From contig NZ_CP038255.1 of assembly GCF_004564135.1 (NCBI RefSeq), positions 2,839,501 to 2,903,500 on the forward strand: a stretch of 64,000 nucleotides of DNA. Reading direction: 5' to 3'. Positions 7,678-16,606 of this stretch are shown here, piece after piece (position 1 is the first letter of the stretch; each line of letters begins with the position of its first letter). The notes beneath the pieces are model-generated. The model was not told the origin of the DNA, did not search any database, and saw nothing but the letters and a program-made list of their open reading frames with translations. The position numbers and the translations under genes are program-made. Source of the stretch: Terasakiella sp. SH-1. GTDB lineage: Bacteria; Pseudomonadota; Alphaproteobacteria; Rhodospirillales; Terasakiellaceae.

Positions 7678-10383
7678 ATGACCTCCTTTATCCTGAACGA
7701 CAAACAAATCACCGTCCGTGATGATGAAAGCCTGTTTGATATTGCCAAACGTGAAGGCACGCCCTTGCCTCACCTCTGTTCCGGCTATCACCAATATAAC
7801 AAAGCCGATGGCAACTGCCGCCTGTGTGTGGTGGAAGTGGAAGGAGAACGCACACTCACTGCGGCCTGCATGCGAAAACCAACCGAGGGCATGGTGGTTC
7901 ATACCCATTCTGAACGGGTGATGAAATCACGCAAAATGGTGATGGAACTGCTGCTTGCTGATATGCCTGCACGCGGGGAATGCCCGGACCCTGCCTCTCA
8001 TTTCTGGAAAATGGCCGATGATGTCGGCGTCGCCAGCTCACGCTTTGGAAAAACAAAAACAGCAACAACAGATATCTCCCACCCCGCCATTGCCGTTAAT
8101 CTGGAAGCCTGTATTCATTGCACCAACTGTGTGCGTGCCTGTCAGGACCTGCAAAGCAATGATGTCTTGGGCATGGCAAAACGGGGCAGTCACAGCACCA
8201 TCAATTTTGATCAACAAGACCCTGTCTTTGACAGCAGTTGTGTCGCTTGCGGTGAATGTGTGCAATCCTGCCCGACAGGGGCGCTCCTGCCCCGTGATCC
8301 ACAAACAGGAAAAACCATTCTGAGCGGGGATGAAGACCGTAGCGTTAACTCCCTGTGTCCTTTCTGTGGGGTCGGCTGTCAGTTGACCTATTATATCAAG
8401 GAAGATCGCCTGATCCGGGTTGAAGGGCGCAACGGCCCTGCCAATGAAAACAAACTCTGTGTCAAAGGGCGTTTCGGCTTTGACTATATCCATCATCCCC
8501 AGCGTCTAACCCGTCCTTTGATACGTAAAGAAGATGCCCTCAAAGAAGAAATTGATCCGGCCAACCCGTTAACCCATTTCAGGGAAGCGAGCTGGGAAGA
8601 AGCTTTGGCAAAAACCGCAGAAGGTTTTCAACGTTTTCAGCCCAATGAGCTTGCCGGATTTGGGTCTGCCAAAGGGTCTAATGAAGAAGCATATCTCTTC
8701 CAAAAGCTGATCCGCACAGGTTTTGGCACCAATAATGTAGATCACTGTACACGGCTGTGTCATGCCTCATCGGTTGCCGCACTCATGGAAGGGATCGGCT
8801 CTGCTGCCGTAAGTGCCCCTTTTATGGATGTGCTTAAGGCAAATATGATAATTATCATAGGATCAAGACCCGCACAAAACCACCCGGTTGCCGCCACTTA
8901 CATCAAAGAAGCCGTCAAGCAAGGAGCCAAGCTGGTGGTGATGGACCCACGCGGCCAGGGCATGACCCGTTTTGCCGACCATATGGTTCAATTCAAGTCC
9001 GGTTGTGATGTTCCCTTGCTCAATGCCATGATCCACACGATTATCAAGGAGGACCTTGTTAATCCTGAATATGTTAATCAGCATACAGAAGACTTTGATA
9101 AACTGTGCAATAAAATCAAAGACTTCTCTCCTGAGGAGATGTCCCCAATCTGTGGTATCGAAGCCGAAGAGATCAAGGAAATTGCGCGTGCTTATGCCAC
9201 AGCAGAACGTTCTATCATTTTCTGGGGCATGGGGGTCACACAACATGTGCATGGCACGGATAATGCCCGTTGCCTTATCACTCTTGCCCTGATCACAGGC
9301 CAGATTGGACGGGAAGGAACAGGGCTGCATCCCTTACGTGGACAAAATAACGTACAAGGGGCTTCTGACAGTGGCTTGATCCCCATGGTTTATCCGAACT
9401 ATCAGCCCGTCAATGATCCAAAAACCCATCAATACTTTGAAGACTTCTGGGAAACAGACCTTGATCCAGAACCGGGGCTGACGGTCATTGAAATCATGCA
9501 TGCCATTCAGGCAGGGAAAATCAAATCCATGTATATCATGGGAGAAAACCCGGCCATGTCTGACCCGGATGCCAATAAAACGCGCAAAGCTTTAGCAATG
9601 CTGGACCATTTGGTGGTTCAGGATATTTTCCTGACCGAAACAGCCATGTATGCAGACATCATCCTGCCTGCCAGTGCTTTCCCTGAAAAAACGGGGACCT
9701 TTACCAATACCAACCGTCAGGTCCAGTTGGGCCGACAAGCCGTCCCAACGCCCGGTGACGCCCGACAAGACCTGTGGATTATTTGTGAAATTGCCAAACG
9801 TCTTGGCCTCAACTGGTCCTATCAAGGGGCAAAAGAGGTTTATGCGGAAATGCTTCACCTCATGCCTTCCCTTGCCGGTATTACATGGGAACGTCTGGAA
9901 AATGAAAACAGCATCACCTATCCCAACGGCCAGTCCGTCTTGTTTGGTGATGGTTTCCCGACAGAAAGTGGCAAGGGCCGCATCGTGCCCACCGATCTTG
10001 TTGCCCCGGACGAAGTGCCTGATGGGGACTATCCTTTTGTTTTAACAACAGGGCGGATGCTGGAACATTGGCACACCGGGGCAATGACCCGACGCGCAGG
10101 CGTTCTGGATAAAATTGAATCAACCCCTGTTGCCAGCCTGCACCCCAAAGATATGGGCAATATGAAAATTGAGGCTGGCGACCTGATCACCGTGACAACA
10201 CGGCGTGGCAAGCTTGACATTCATGCCCGTGCAGACCGGGACATCCCCCCCGGCATGGTGTTTATTCCTTTTTGCTTTAAAGAAGCTGCTGCCAACCTTT
10301 TAACCAACCCACAACTTGACCCTTTTGGGAAAATTCCAGAAGTCAAAACCTGTGCAGCCAAGGTTGTGAAAGCTAACGGGTAA
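7678..10383 (+). CDS. Formate dehydrogenase alpha subunit (FdsA-like, molybdopterin)
   Basis: 901 residues. An N-terminal 2Fe-2S ferredoxin domain has C34, C47, C50 and C64. Two 4Fe-4S sets follow (C145/148/151/155 and C188/191/194/198), then the molybdopterin 4Fe-4S motif CPFCGVGC with C261. The catalytic domain has DHCTRLCH, where C361 is the Mo/W ligand and H362 the partner His; it is a cysteine, not selenocysteine, enzyme. Only one Cys (C102) lies where complex I-type proteins have the His-Cys cluster, so that cluster seems absent. It oxidises formate to CO2 with electrons going to the fused NADH-site subunit. The start abuts the upstream stop, with GGAGG ahead. No FdhD/FdsC maturation gene is in the window. 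Confidence 0.92.
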   Translation: MTSFILNDKQITVRDDESLFDIAKREGTPLPHLCSGYHQYNKADGNCRLCVVEVEGERTLTAACMRKPTEGMVVHTHSERVMKSRKMVMELLLADMPARGECPDPASHFWKMADDVGVASSRFGKTKTATTDISHPAIAVNLEACIHCTNCVRACQDLQSNDVLGMAKRGSHSTINFDQQDPVFDSSCVACGECVQSCPTGALLPRDPQTGKTILSGDEDRSVNSLCPFCGVGCQLTYYIKEDRLIRVEGRNGPANENKLCVKGRFGFDYIHHPQRLTRPLIRKEDALKEEIDPANPLTHFREASWEEALAKTAEGFQRFQPNELAGFGSAKGSNEEAYLFQKLIRTGFGTNNVDHCTRLCHASSVAALMEGIGSAAVSAPFMDVLKANMIIIIGSRPAQNHPVAATYIKEAVKQGAKLVVMDPRGQGMTRFADHMVQFKSGCDVPLLNAMIHTIIKEDLVNPEYVNQHTEDFDKLCNKIKDFSPEEMSPICGIEAEEIKEIARAYATAERSIIFWGMGVTQHVHGTDNARCLITLALITGQIGREGTGLHPLRGQNNVQGASDSGLIPMVYPNYQPVNDPKTHQYFEDFWETDLDPEPGLTVIEIMHAIQAGKIKSMYIMGENPAMSDPDANKTRKALAMLDHLVVQDIFLTETAMYADIILPASAFPEKTGTFTNTNRQVQLGRQAVPTPGDARQDLWIICEIAKRLGLNWSYQGAKEVYAEMLHLMPSLAGITWERLENENSITYPNGQSVLFGDGFPTESGKGRIVPTDLVAPDEVPDGDYPFVLTTGRMLEHWHTGAMTRRAGVLDKIESTPVASLHPKDMGNMKIEAGDLITVTTRRGKLDIHARADRDIPPGMVFIPFCFKEAAANLLTNPQLDPFGKIPEVKTCAAKVVKANG

Positions 10384-10867
10384 TCACACCTTCATAGCCG
10401 CTGAGATACCCAGCTTTAAGCTCATAGCCCAACAAGCGGTTTTGGTCATAACGACCCGGCATGCGCAAATGCCAGGTCGGCTTGGCGCTAAAGCCCACCC
10501 GTTCATAATAAGGTGCATCTCCGACCAGCACAATCCCCCCATGTCCCGCCGCTGTTGCCAGATCAATCACACAGTGCAACATGGCTTTGCCCAGCCCCAG
10601 TCCATGCAAGGTTGGGTCAACGGCTAGAGGGCCAAGCAACAAGGCATCCCCAGCCTCACCAGCCTGAATGGGCCAAAGACGCACCGTCCCGACCAATTTA
10701 TCCTCTAAAAAAGCGACAAGAGACAGATCAAGAAGGGGATCGCGCCCCAGACGGAGCTGATGGGATGATTTCGTGGTCCAGTTTTCCCCCAATGCGCGCG
10801 TAACCAGCCCCAAGATTAAATCTTCAGGTAGGGGGCAGTCAGCTTCTGTCTTTATGGTCCATTGCAT
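10373..10867 (-). CDS. GNAT-family N-acetyltransferase
   Basis: 164 residues from the ATG at 10865-10867. The acetyl-CoA binding motif A is visible as LGPLAVDPTLHGLGLGKAML, and a C-terminal APYYERVGF matches motif B of YhbS-like acetyltransferases. The substrate is unknown. A TTG 15 bases upstream would lengthen it slightly but overlap the preceding gene. The 3' end overlaps the convergent formate dehydrogenase gene by 11 bases. It lies just downstream of the CoA-transferase gene and is probably co-transcribed with it. Confidence 0.85.
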   Translation of the reverse strand: MQWTIKTEADCPLPEDLILGLVTRALGENWTTKSSHQLRLGRDPLLDLSLVAFLEDKLVGTVRLWPIQAGEAGDALLLGPLAVDPTLHGLGLGKAMLHCVIDLATAAGHGGIVLVGDAPYYERVGFSAKPTWHLRMPGRYDQNRLLGYELKAGYLSGYEGVITR

Positions 10868-10871
10868 AAAC

Positions 10872-12053
10872 TCAAATACCAATAACGCCCTTATCCGCCA
10901 AGCGTTTTAATTCATCGGACGTCATTTTTAACAAATCCTGCAAGACCGCTGGACCATCTTGCCCCAATTGAGGGGGTGGTTTTTCATAAACAATCGGGCT
11001 TTCACTATAATGGATGGGATTGGCGACCCCTGGTGTCCCCTCAAGATCCAACTCAAGTCCGCGATGTTGGACTTGCGGATCATCAAACACACGTTCCATC
11101 GTATTGATGGGGCCACAGGGAACCCCTGCTTCTTCCAATTTTTCCAGCCACCAATCCAGTGAATGCTGTTTCATCACTCCACTGATAAATGTCACCAGGT
11201 CCGTGCGATGTTTCACCCGATCTTCATTACGTATAAAGCGTTCATCTTCCAACAAACCTTTTAACCCCGCAACACGGCAAAAGCTTTGGAACTGCTTATC
11301 ATTGCCAACAGCTAAAATGATATGCCCATCAGATGTGGCAAACGCCTGATAAGGTACAATATTGGGATGCGCATTGCCCAAAAGCCCCGGTGCCACCCCA
11401 CTGGCAAGATAATTCAGCGCCTGATTGGCCATCGTGGCAACCTGCACATCAAGCAAGGATAGGTCAATATGCTGCCCAATCCCGCTGTGGTCTCGATGAA
11501 TTAACGCCCCTTGAATGGCAATGCTCGCATAAAGCCCGGTCATAATATCAGCCAAGGCGACACCCACTTTCATCGGGCCGCTTTGGGGTGATCCCGTCAC
11601 CGACATGAGCCCAGCCATCCCTTGGATCAGAAAATCATATCCTGCACGATGAGCATAAGGTCCGGTTTGACCAAAGCCCGTGATGGAACAATAGATCAAA
11701 TCGGGTTTGATTTTTTTCAAGCTGGCATAATCCAGCCCATATTTTTGCAAACCCCCGACTTTAAAGTTTTCAATCACCACATCACATTGGGCCACCAGAT
11801 CACGAATAATCTGTGCGCCTTCTTCTGTTGTGAAATCAAGGGCGAGTGATTTCTTATTGCGATTACAGGAAAGAAAGTAAGCGGCCGTATCCCCCACAAA
11901 GGGTGGCCCCCAATGGCGGGTATCATCGCCAACACCGGGGCGTTCCACCTTAATCACATCAGCGCCCATATCCCCTAATGTCTGACTTGCCCATGGCCCG
12001 GCCAGAACGCGTGAGAGGTCAAGGACCCGGATATGTGAAAGCGCCCCTGTCAT
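10872..12053 (-). CDS. Class III (CaiB/BaiF) CoA-transferase, probably glutarate-specific
   Basis: 393 residues. N-terminal VLDLSRVLAGPWASQTLGD and GADVIKVE, then NRNKKSLALD, are family III CoA-transferase signatures; the catalytic Asp is probably in AGYDFLIQGMAGLM. It moves CoA between acyl groups. Its ATG overlaps the stop of the glutaryl-CoA dehydrogenase gene (TAATG), so the two are translationally coupled. By analogy with the human SUGCT enzyme (succinyl-CoA:glutarate CoA-transferase), it probably activates glutarate for the dehydrogenase. The substrate is inferred from context only. Confidence 0.88.
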   Translation of the reverse strand: MTGALSHIRVLDLSRVLAGPWASQTLGDMGADVIKVERPGVGDDTRHWGPPFVGDTAAYFLSCNRNKKSLALDFTTEEGAQIIRDLVAQCDVVIENFKVGGLQKYGLDYASLKKIKPDLIYCSITGFGQTGPYAHRAGYDFLIQGMAGLMSVTGSPQSGPMKVGVALADIMTGLYASIAIQGALIHRDHSGIGQHIDLSLLDVQVATMANQALNYLASGVAPGLLGNAHPNIVPYQAFATSDGHIILAVGNDKQFQSFCRVAGLKGLLEDERFIRNEDRVKHRTDLVTFISGVMKQHSLDWWLEKLEEAGVPCGPINTMERVFDDPQVQHRGLELDLEGTPGVANPIHYSESPIVYEKPPPQLGQDGPAVLQDLLKMTSDELKRLADKGVIGI

Positions 12054-13231
12054 TAGAAAAACGCCTGCAATCCAGTCTGTGCCCGACCCAAAATCAAGGC
12101 ATGAATATCATGGGTGCCTTCATAAGTATTGACCGTTTCCAAATTCACCATATGACGAATAACATGAAATTCATCTGAAATACCGTTCCCGCCGTGCATA
12201 TCACGGGCCATTCGGGCAATATCCAGTGCCTTGCCCACATTATTGCGCTTGATCATGGAGATATTTTCAACCGCGCAGTTATCTTCATCCATCAAACGCC
12301 CCACCCGTAAGGCTGCTTGCAGGCCAAATGATATGTCAGTTATCATATCTGCGAGTTTTCGTTGGAACAGCTGGGTTTGCGCCAAGGGTTTATCAAACTG
12401 TTTTCGATCCAGCCCATATTGACGCGCCGCATGCCAGCAAAATTCCGCAGCCCCTAACGCCCCCCAGGCAATGCCATAACGCGCCTTGTTTAAACAGCCA
12501 AAGGGACCGGCCAGTCCCTTCACATTGGGCATCAGGTTTTCTTCGGGCACGAAAGCATTATCCAGCACAATCTCGCCAGTGATAGAAGCACGCAAGGACA
12601 TTTTACCCTCAATCTTCGGGGTTGAGAAACCTTCGGTGTCACGCTCCACAATAAAGCCACGGATTTCACCAGCCAGCTTAGCCCAGACAATGGCAAGGTC
12701 CGCAATGGGAGAATTGGTAATCCACATTTTATTGCCTGTTAAACGGTACCCCCCGTCCACGGCTTCTGCCCGTGTTTTCATACTGGCCGGATCAGACCCA
12801 TGGTCCGGTTCGGTTAAACCAAAACAACCGATCAATTCACCCGTTGCCAGTTTCGGCAGATATTTCATACGCTGTTCTTCTGTACCATAGGCATAGATCG
12901 GATGCATGACCAAGGAAGACTGCACCGACATGGCAGATCGATAACCGGAATCCACCCGTTCCACCTCACGGGCCACCAGCCCGTAACACACATGGTTTAC
13001 CCCCGCACAGCCATATTTTTCCGGCAAGGTTGCCCCCAACAACCCCAGTGCGCCAAATTCGCGCATAATTGCAGGGTCAAAACGTTCATGACGGTTCGCC
13101 TCTAAAATGCGCGGCATAAGTTTTTCCTGACAAAACTCATGGGCACTATCGCGGATTAGACGTTCTTCTTCGCTAAGCTGTTGGTCCAACAAAAACGGGT
13201 CATCCCATTGAAAAGCTGTTGTGCTCGCCAT
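12053..13231 (-). CDS. gcdH: Glutaryl-CoA dehydrogenase
   Basis: 392 residues, an acyl-CoA dehydrogenase. It converts glutaryl-CoA to crotonyl-CoA and CO2 with FAD as cofactor, in lysine, tryptophan and glutarate breakdown. FAD-site sequences [14 protein letters not shown] and [18 protein letters not shown] are clear. The catalytic Glu lies in [17 protein letters not shown], the glutaryl-CoA dehydrogenase form of the motif. AAAGGACAG precedes the ATG. It is the first gene of a coupled pair with the CoA-transferase and is divergent from a LysR regulator. Confidence 0.94.
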   Translation of the reverse strand: MASTTAFQWDDPFLLDQQLSEEERLIRDSAHEFCQEKLMPRILEANRHERFDPAIMREFGALGLLGATLPEKYGCAGVNHVCYGLVAREVERVDSGYRSAMSVQSSLVMHPIYAYGTEEQRMKYLPKLATGELIGCFGLTEPDHGSDPASMKTRAEAVDGGYRLTGNKMWITNSPIADLAIVWAKLAGEIRGFIVERDTEGFSTPKIEGKMSLRASITGEIVLDNAFVPEENLMPNVKGLAGPFGCLNKARYGIAWGALGAAEFCWHAARQYGLDRKQFDKPLAQTQLFQRKLADMITDISFGLQAALRVGRLMDEDNCAVENISMIKRNNVGKALDIARMARDMHGGNGISDEFHVIRHMVNLETVNTYEGTHDIHALILGRAQTGLQAFF

Positions 13232-13316
13232 TCATCTGTCCTTTGATTCAAATTATCATCTATCATTCATTTTAAGGATGAAAACCCACCTATAAAGCGA
13301 TATATTTTCATTAGTT

Positions 13317-13333
13317 CATTCATTTTTTGAATG
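13317..13333. promoter_or_regulatory. CATTCA-N5-TGAATG palindrome, candidate LysR operator
   Basis: CATTCA (13317-13322) and TGAATG (13328-13333) are perfect complements around a T-run, eight bases upstream of the LysR ATG. ATTCA/TGAAT-like words recur across the divergent gcdH-lysR region. A regulator binding site with autoregulation is plausible. Confidence 0.4.
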
Positions 13334-13341
13334 GTTATATT

Positions 13342-14229
13342 ATGAGACGCCATCTTCCGACTTATACCTCCCTGCTTTGTTTTGAGGCTTCTGCCCGCCA
13401 CCTGAACTTCACCCGTGCGGCTGAAGAACTCAACCTGACCCAAAGTGCAGTCAGTCGTCAGGTGCGCAATCTGGAAGACTTTGTTCAAACAACGCTGTTT
13501 CTCCGTATCAAAAAACGCCTAAGTCTCACCGAAGAGGGAGCGAAATATGCCAGAGCGATCACCGCACAACTTAATGAGCTGGAACAGGAAACCCTCAAGC
13601 TCCTGACCAAGGATCAAAATGACACGCGCCTGAATGTGGGAACGTTTCCCACCTTTGGCTCACGCAGGCTTATTCCCCACCTCAATGACTTCACTCAAAA
13701 GAACCCGGAAATCCAGTTCAACCTGATGACCGGGCTGGAGCCCTTCGATTTTAAAGTCCAGGATATTGATGTGGCGATTCAACATGGCGATGGCAACTGG
13801 CCTGATGTGGAAACTGAGAAATTAGTAGATGAAAAAGTCGTTGCTGTCTGTGCGCCAAGCCTGATTGCACGATGCAATACAATCACGGCCTCATCTGTTT
13901 TAGACTATACCTTACTGAGCCTTCAGACCCGCCAATATGCTTGGGCCGAATGGCTAAAAGCCCAAAACGTGCAGCCTAAATCCAGTATCACGGGGCCAAA
14001 TTTTGAAACATTTTCCATGATGATCCGCGCGACCCTATCCGGTCTTGGCATCGCCATCATCCCTAATATGTATATCAAGGAAGAGCTTCAAACTGGGAAG
14101 CTGATCTCCCCCTTTGGTCCCTCAATCCAAAGTCAGCGTGGCTATTATCTTGTCACCACGGCCAGAAAAAAGAAGATGCAAAAAGTCAGCGCTTTTATCG
14201 ACTGGATCAAACAAATCCCCACCATATAG
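13342..14229 (+). CDS. LysR-family regulator of the glutaryl-CoA genes (GcvA/GcdR-like)
   Basis: 295 residues from the ATG at 13342. The N-terminal winged helix is RHLPTYTSLLCFEASARHLN, continuing FTRAAEELNLTQSAVSRQV. The C-terminal periplasmic-binding-like effector domain ends with the GLGIAIIPNMYI region. It is transcribed away from gcdH, so regulation of gcdH and the CoA-transferase in response to glutarate or a CoA ester is likely, as for GcdR. A TTG start 15 bases upstream is less likely. The gene ends near a 21-base motif repeated elsewhere in the window. Confidence 0.9.
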   Translation: MRRHLPTYTSLLCFEASARHLNFTRAAEELNLTQSAVSRQVRNLEDFVQTTLFLRIKKRLSLTEEGAKYARAITAQLNELEQETLKLLTKDQNDTRLNVGTFPTFGSRRLIPHLNDFTQKNPEIQFNLMTGLEPFDFKVQDIDVAIQHGDGNWPDVETEKLVDEKVVAVCAPSLIARCNTITASSVLDYTLLSLQTRQYAWAEWLKAQNVQPKSSITGPNFETFSMMIRATLSGLGIAIIPNMYIKEELQTGKLISPFGPSIQSQRGYYLVTTARKKKMQKVSAFIDWIKQIPTI

Positions 14230-14248
14230 CAAATCCCGAGTAATTTTG

Positions 14249-14269
14249 ATTAATAGGTCCTGACCCTAG
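14249..14269 (+). repeat. 21-base dispersed motif, copy 1
   Basis: The sequence, which includes TAATAGGTCCTGACCC, is identical to the reverse complement of 63415-63435. Both copies lie between convergent genes. It contains a short GGTCCTGACC dyad-like core. Function is unknown. Confidence 0.6.
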
Positions 14270-14284
14270 TTTAGCTATATAAAA

Positions 14285-14315
14285 AAGCCCCTGTCCCATG
14301 ACAGGACAGAGGCTT
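14285..14315 (-). terminator. Rho-independent terminator of ilvE
   Basis: Arms 14285-14296 and 14304-14315 pair over 12 bases with one mismatch. On the minus strand the hairpin is followed by a T-run (AAAAAA on the plus strand at 14281-14286). It lies 30 bases after the ilvE stop. Confidence 0.8.
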
Positions 14316-14344
14316 GAAAAACGAAGTCTTTTATATCGGTGGCT

Positions 14345-15247
14345 TTAAGCTGCGCTTGTTGCTTCCAGCTCTTGACCACGAACTGTGCGGTCATAATCTT
14401 CCACCAACTGGCGAGACATCTCACCCGGTGTGAAGGTATATTCACCGATTTCAGCAACAGGTGTGACTTCCGCCGCTGTACCAGTCAGGAAGCATTCTTC
14501 AAAGTCACCCATTTCTTCGGGCATGATGCGACGCTCGATCACTTCATAGCCACGCGCTTTCGCCAGATCAATCACCGTGCGGCGCGTGATCCCGTCCAGG
14601 AAACAATCCGCGATCGGGGTGTGGATTTGGCCTTCCTTATTGATAAAGAAGACGTTTGCACCTGTAGCTTCTGCCACACGGCCTTGCCAATCGAGCATCA
14701 AGGCATCGTGATAGCCTTTTCCTTCTGCCGCATGTTTGGACAGGGTACAGATCATATACAGGCCAGCAGCCTTGGATTTGCTGGGCGCGGTCATCGGGTC
14801 TGGACGGCGATATTCAGCACGGTCCAGACGAATGCCTTTCATGCGGGCTTCTGGATCAAAATAAGACGGCCATTCCCACGCCGCAATTGCCAGGTGAATG
14901 GTATTTTGCTGGGCTGACACACCCATCATTTCAGAACCACGCCAAGCCACCGGGCGGATATAACCGTCCACGATGTTATTTTCTTTGACGACCTTTTCTG
15001 TTGCCGCGTCGATTTCTTCCACAGTGTAAGGGATTTCGAAACCGAGGATTTTTGCAGATTCAATCAGGCGCTCGTTATGTTCTCTCAGTTTGAAGATGTT
15101 ACCACCGTAAACACGGATACCTTCAAAAACAGAGGAGCCATAGTGCAGAGCATGGGAAAGAACGTGAACTTTGGAGTCACGCCACTGAATCATTTCACCG
15201 TCGTGCCAGATCGTACCGTCACGATCGTCAAAAGAAAGGTTAGACAT
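14345..15247 (-). CDS. ilvE: Branched-chain amino-acid aminotransferase
   Basis: 300 residues from the ATG at 15245-15247 (MSNLSFDDRDG). Class IV PLP aminotransferase. Visible are HALHYGSSVFEGIRVYGG near the N-terminus, the region AAGLYMICTLSKHAAEGKGYHDALMLD with the PLP-binding Lys, and EATGANVFFINK. It makes or degrades leucine, isoleucine and valine by exchange with glutamate. A frame extends 32 codons upstream, but homology starts here. It is divergent from a MarR regulator and ends in a strong terminator. Confidence 0.93.
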   Translation of the reverse strand: MSNLSFDDRDGTIWHDGEMIQWRDSKVHVLSHALHYGSSVFEGIRVYGGNIFKLREHNERLIESAKILGFEIPYTVEEIDAATEKVVKENNIVDGYIRPVAWRGSEMMGVSAQQNTIHLAIAAWEWPSYFDPEARMKGIRLDRAEYRRPDPMTAPSKSKAAGLYMICTLSKHAAEGKGYHDALMLDWQGRVAEATGANVFFINKEGQIHTPIADCFLDGITRRTVIDLAKARGYEVIERRIMPEEMGDFEECFLTGTAAEVTPVAEIGEYTFTPGEMSRQLVEDYDRTVRGQELEATSAA

Positions 15248-15335
15248 GGTTTTTCTCTTCTTTTGTAATAAAATTACGTTTATACAGCGATCATCATAAA
15301 TGATGTTGCCTCTTGTACGCGTTTCTGGCATATAT

Positions 15336-15350
15336 GTCAACAATGCTGAC
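15336..15350. promoter_or_regulatory. GTCA-N7-TGAC dyad between ilvE and marR
   Basis: GTCA (15336-15339) and TGAC (15347-15350) form a short dyad in the 126-base divergent region, 24 bases before the MarR start. MarR proteins often repress their own and a divergent gene from such sites. The arms are short, so this is weak. Confidence 0.25.
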
Positions 15351-15373
15351 GTAATTTAAAAAATGGTTTGACC

Positions 15374-15883
15374 ATGTCTGATATCAAAAGACGCGCCAAC
15401 CCTTTGTTTTTGCGCGAAGAAGAACTCCGCCAAGCGATGGAGCTTCTTTTCTTTGCCTATCGCGATTTCACCTGCGAAGCCGATGAAATCCTCGAATCCT
15501 ATAATTTTGGACGCGCCCATCACCGGGTCATCTATTTTGTGGGCCGTGAACCGGGCATGTCCGTCAAAGACTTGCTGCATATCTTGTCCATTACCAAACA
15601 AAGCCTGTCACGCGTGCTCAGTCAACTGGTGGAGGAAGGTTTTATCGAACAACGCACAGGGGTGAATGACCGCCGTCAACGCTTGCTTTATTTAACCACC
15701 AAGGGCCAAAAGCTGGAACAGGAACTTTCCCACAGCCAAAGCCGCCGTATTGCCGAAGCCTATCGCCTGGCAGGTGCTGATGCGGTTGAAGGCTTTCGTA
15801 AAGTCTTGATGGGGATCACCGATGAGAAAGAGCGTTTTGCCCACCTTAAGGAAAGCGAGCAGGATATAGACAAATTGGGTTGA
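15374..15883 (+). CDS. MarR-family transcriptional regulator
   Basis: 169 residues from the ATG at 15374. The winged-helix core includes VKDLLHILSITKQSLSRVLS, then LVEEGFIEQRTGVNDRRQRL, the MarR wing. It precedes an OmpR-type regulator and a kinase by 30 bases in the same direction. A MarR protein next to a response regulator recalls the petP-petR pair of Rhodobacter, and similar clusters lie beside ilvE in alphaproteobacteria. Effector and targets are not known here. Confidence 0.87.
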   Translation: MSDIKRRANPLFLREEELRQAMELLFFAYRDFTCEADEILESYNFGRAHHRVIYFVGREPGMSVKDLLHILSITKQSLSRVLSQLVEEGFIEQRTGVNDRRQRLLYLTTKGQKLEQELSHSQSRRIAEAYRLAGADAVEGFRKVLMGITDEKERFAHLKESEQDIDKLG

Positions 15884-15913
15884 TCCATCCCCGGACAATG
15901 GCATACTGCCACA

Positions 15914-16603
15914 ATGATTGATGAACAGCCCCATATCCTTGTTGTCGATGATGACGAACGCTTGCGCCGTTTGCTGAAAAAGTTTCTCAGTGAAAATGGC
16001 TTTAATGTTTCTATCGCTGAAGATGCCCTTGATGCACGCAAAAAACTCAGCCTGCTGGAATTTGACCTGATTGTGCTGGACCTGATGATGCCGGGTGAAA
16101 GCGGACTTGAATTTGCACAGGACTTTAAGCAAACAAACGACACCCCGATTCTTATGCTCACCGCCATGAGCGAAAGCGAAGACCGGATCAATGGCTTGGA
16201 ATGCGGGGCCGAAGATTACCTCACTAAACCATTTGAGCCCCGCGAACTGGTGTTGCGCATCAACAATGTCCTGAAACGGGTGATCCGCAGTAGCCCGAAA
16301 GAAGAAGCTGAAACCATTAAATTAGGCGAGTTACAGTTTGATCCCCAGCGCCATACCTTAATGCGTGCTGATGAACAAATTCACCTGACCTCTTCAGAAG
16401 CCAGCCTGCTCGTCATTCTCGTTGAACAATCCGGTACAATTTTAAGCCGGGAAAAACTGGCGGAACTTTCCGGTATTGATGGCAATGATCGCACCATTGA
16501 TGTGCAGGTCACACGCCTGCGCCGTAAAATCGAAGACGACCCGAAACTGCCGCGCTTCCTGCAAACCGTGCGCGGTCAGGGTTATGTCCTCAGGCCCGGT
16601 TAA
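15914..16603 (+). CDS. OmpR-family response regulator (PetR-like)
   Basis: 229 residues. Receiver domain (about 6-120) with acidic pocket VVDDDE, phospho-acceptor Asp in LIVLDLMMPGESG, and Lys in DYLTKPFEP. The C-terminal OmpR winged helix runs from about 135 with TIDVQVTRLRRKIEDDPKLP. The cognate kinase gene starts three bases after the stop, so the pair is co-expressed. The sensed signal is unknown. Confidence 0.93.
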   Translation: MIDEQPHILVVDDDERLRRLLKKFLSENGFNVSIAEDALDARKKLSLLEFDLIVLDLMMPGESGLEFAQDFKQTNDTPILMLTAMSESEDRINGLECGAEDYLTKPFEPRELVLRINNVLKRVIRSSPKEEAETIKLGELQFDPQRHTLMRADEQIHLTSSEASLLVILVEQSGTILSREKLAELSGIDGNDRTIDVQVTRLRRKIEDDPKLPRFLQTVRGQGYVLRPG

Positions 16604-16606
16604 GTT

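Noticed and set aside
8755-8770. Selenocysteine in the formate dehydrogenase active site
   Set aside because: The position is encoded by TGT (Cys361), not TGA.
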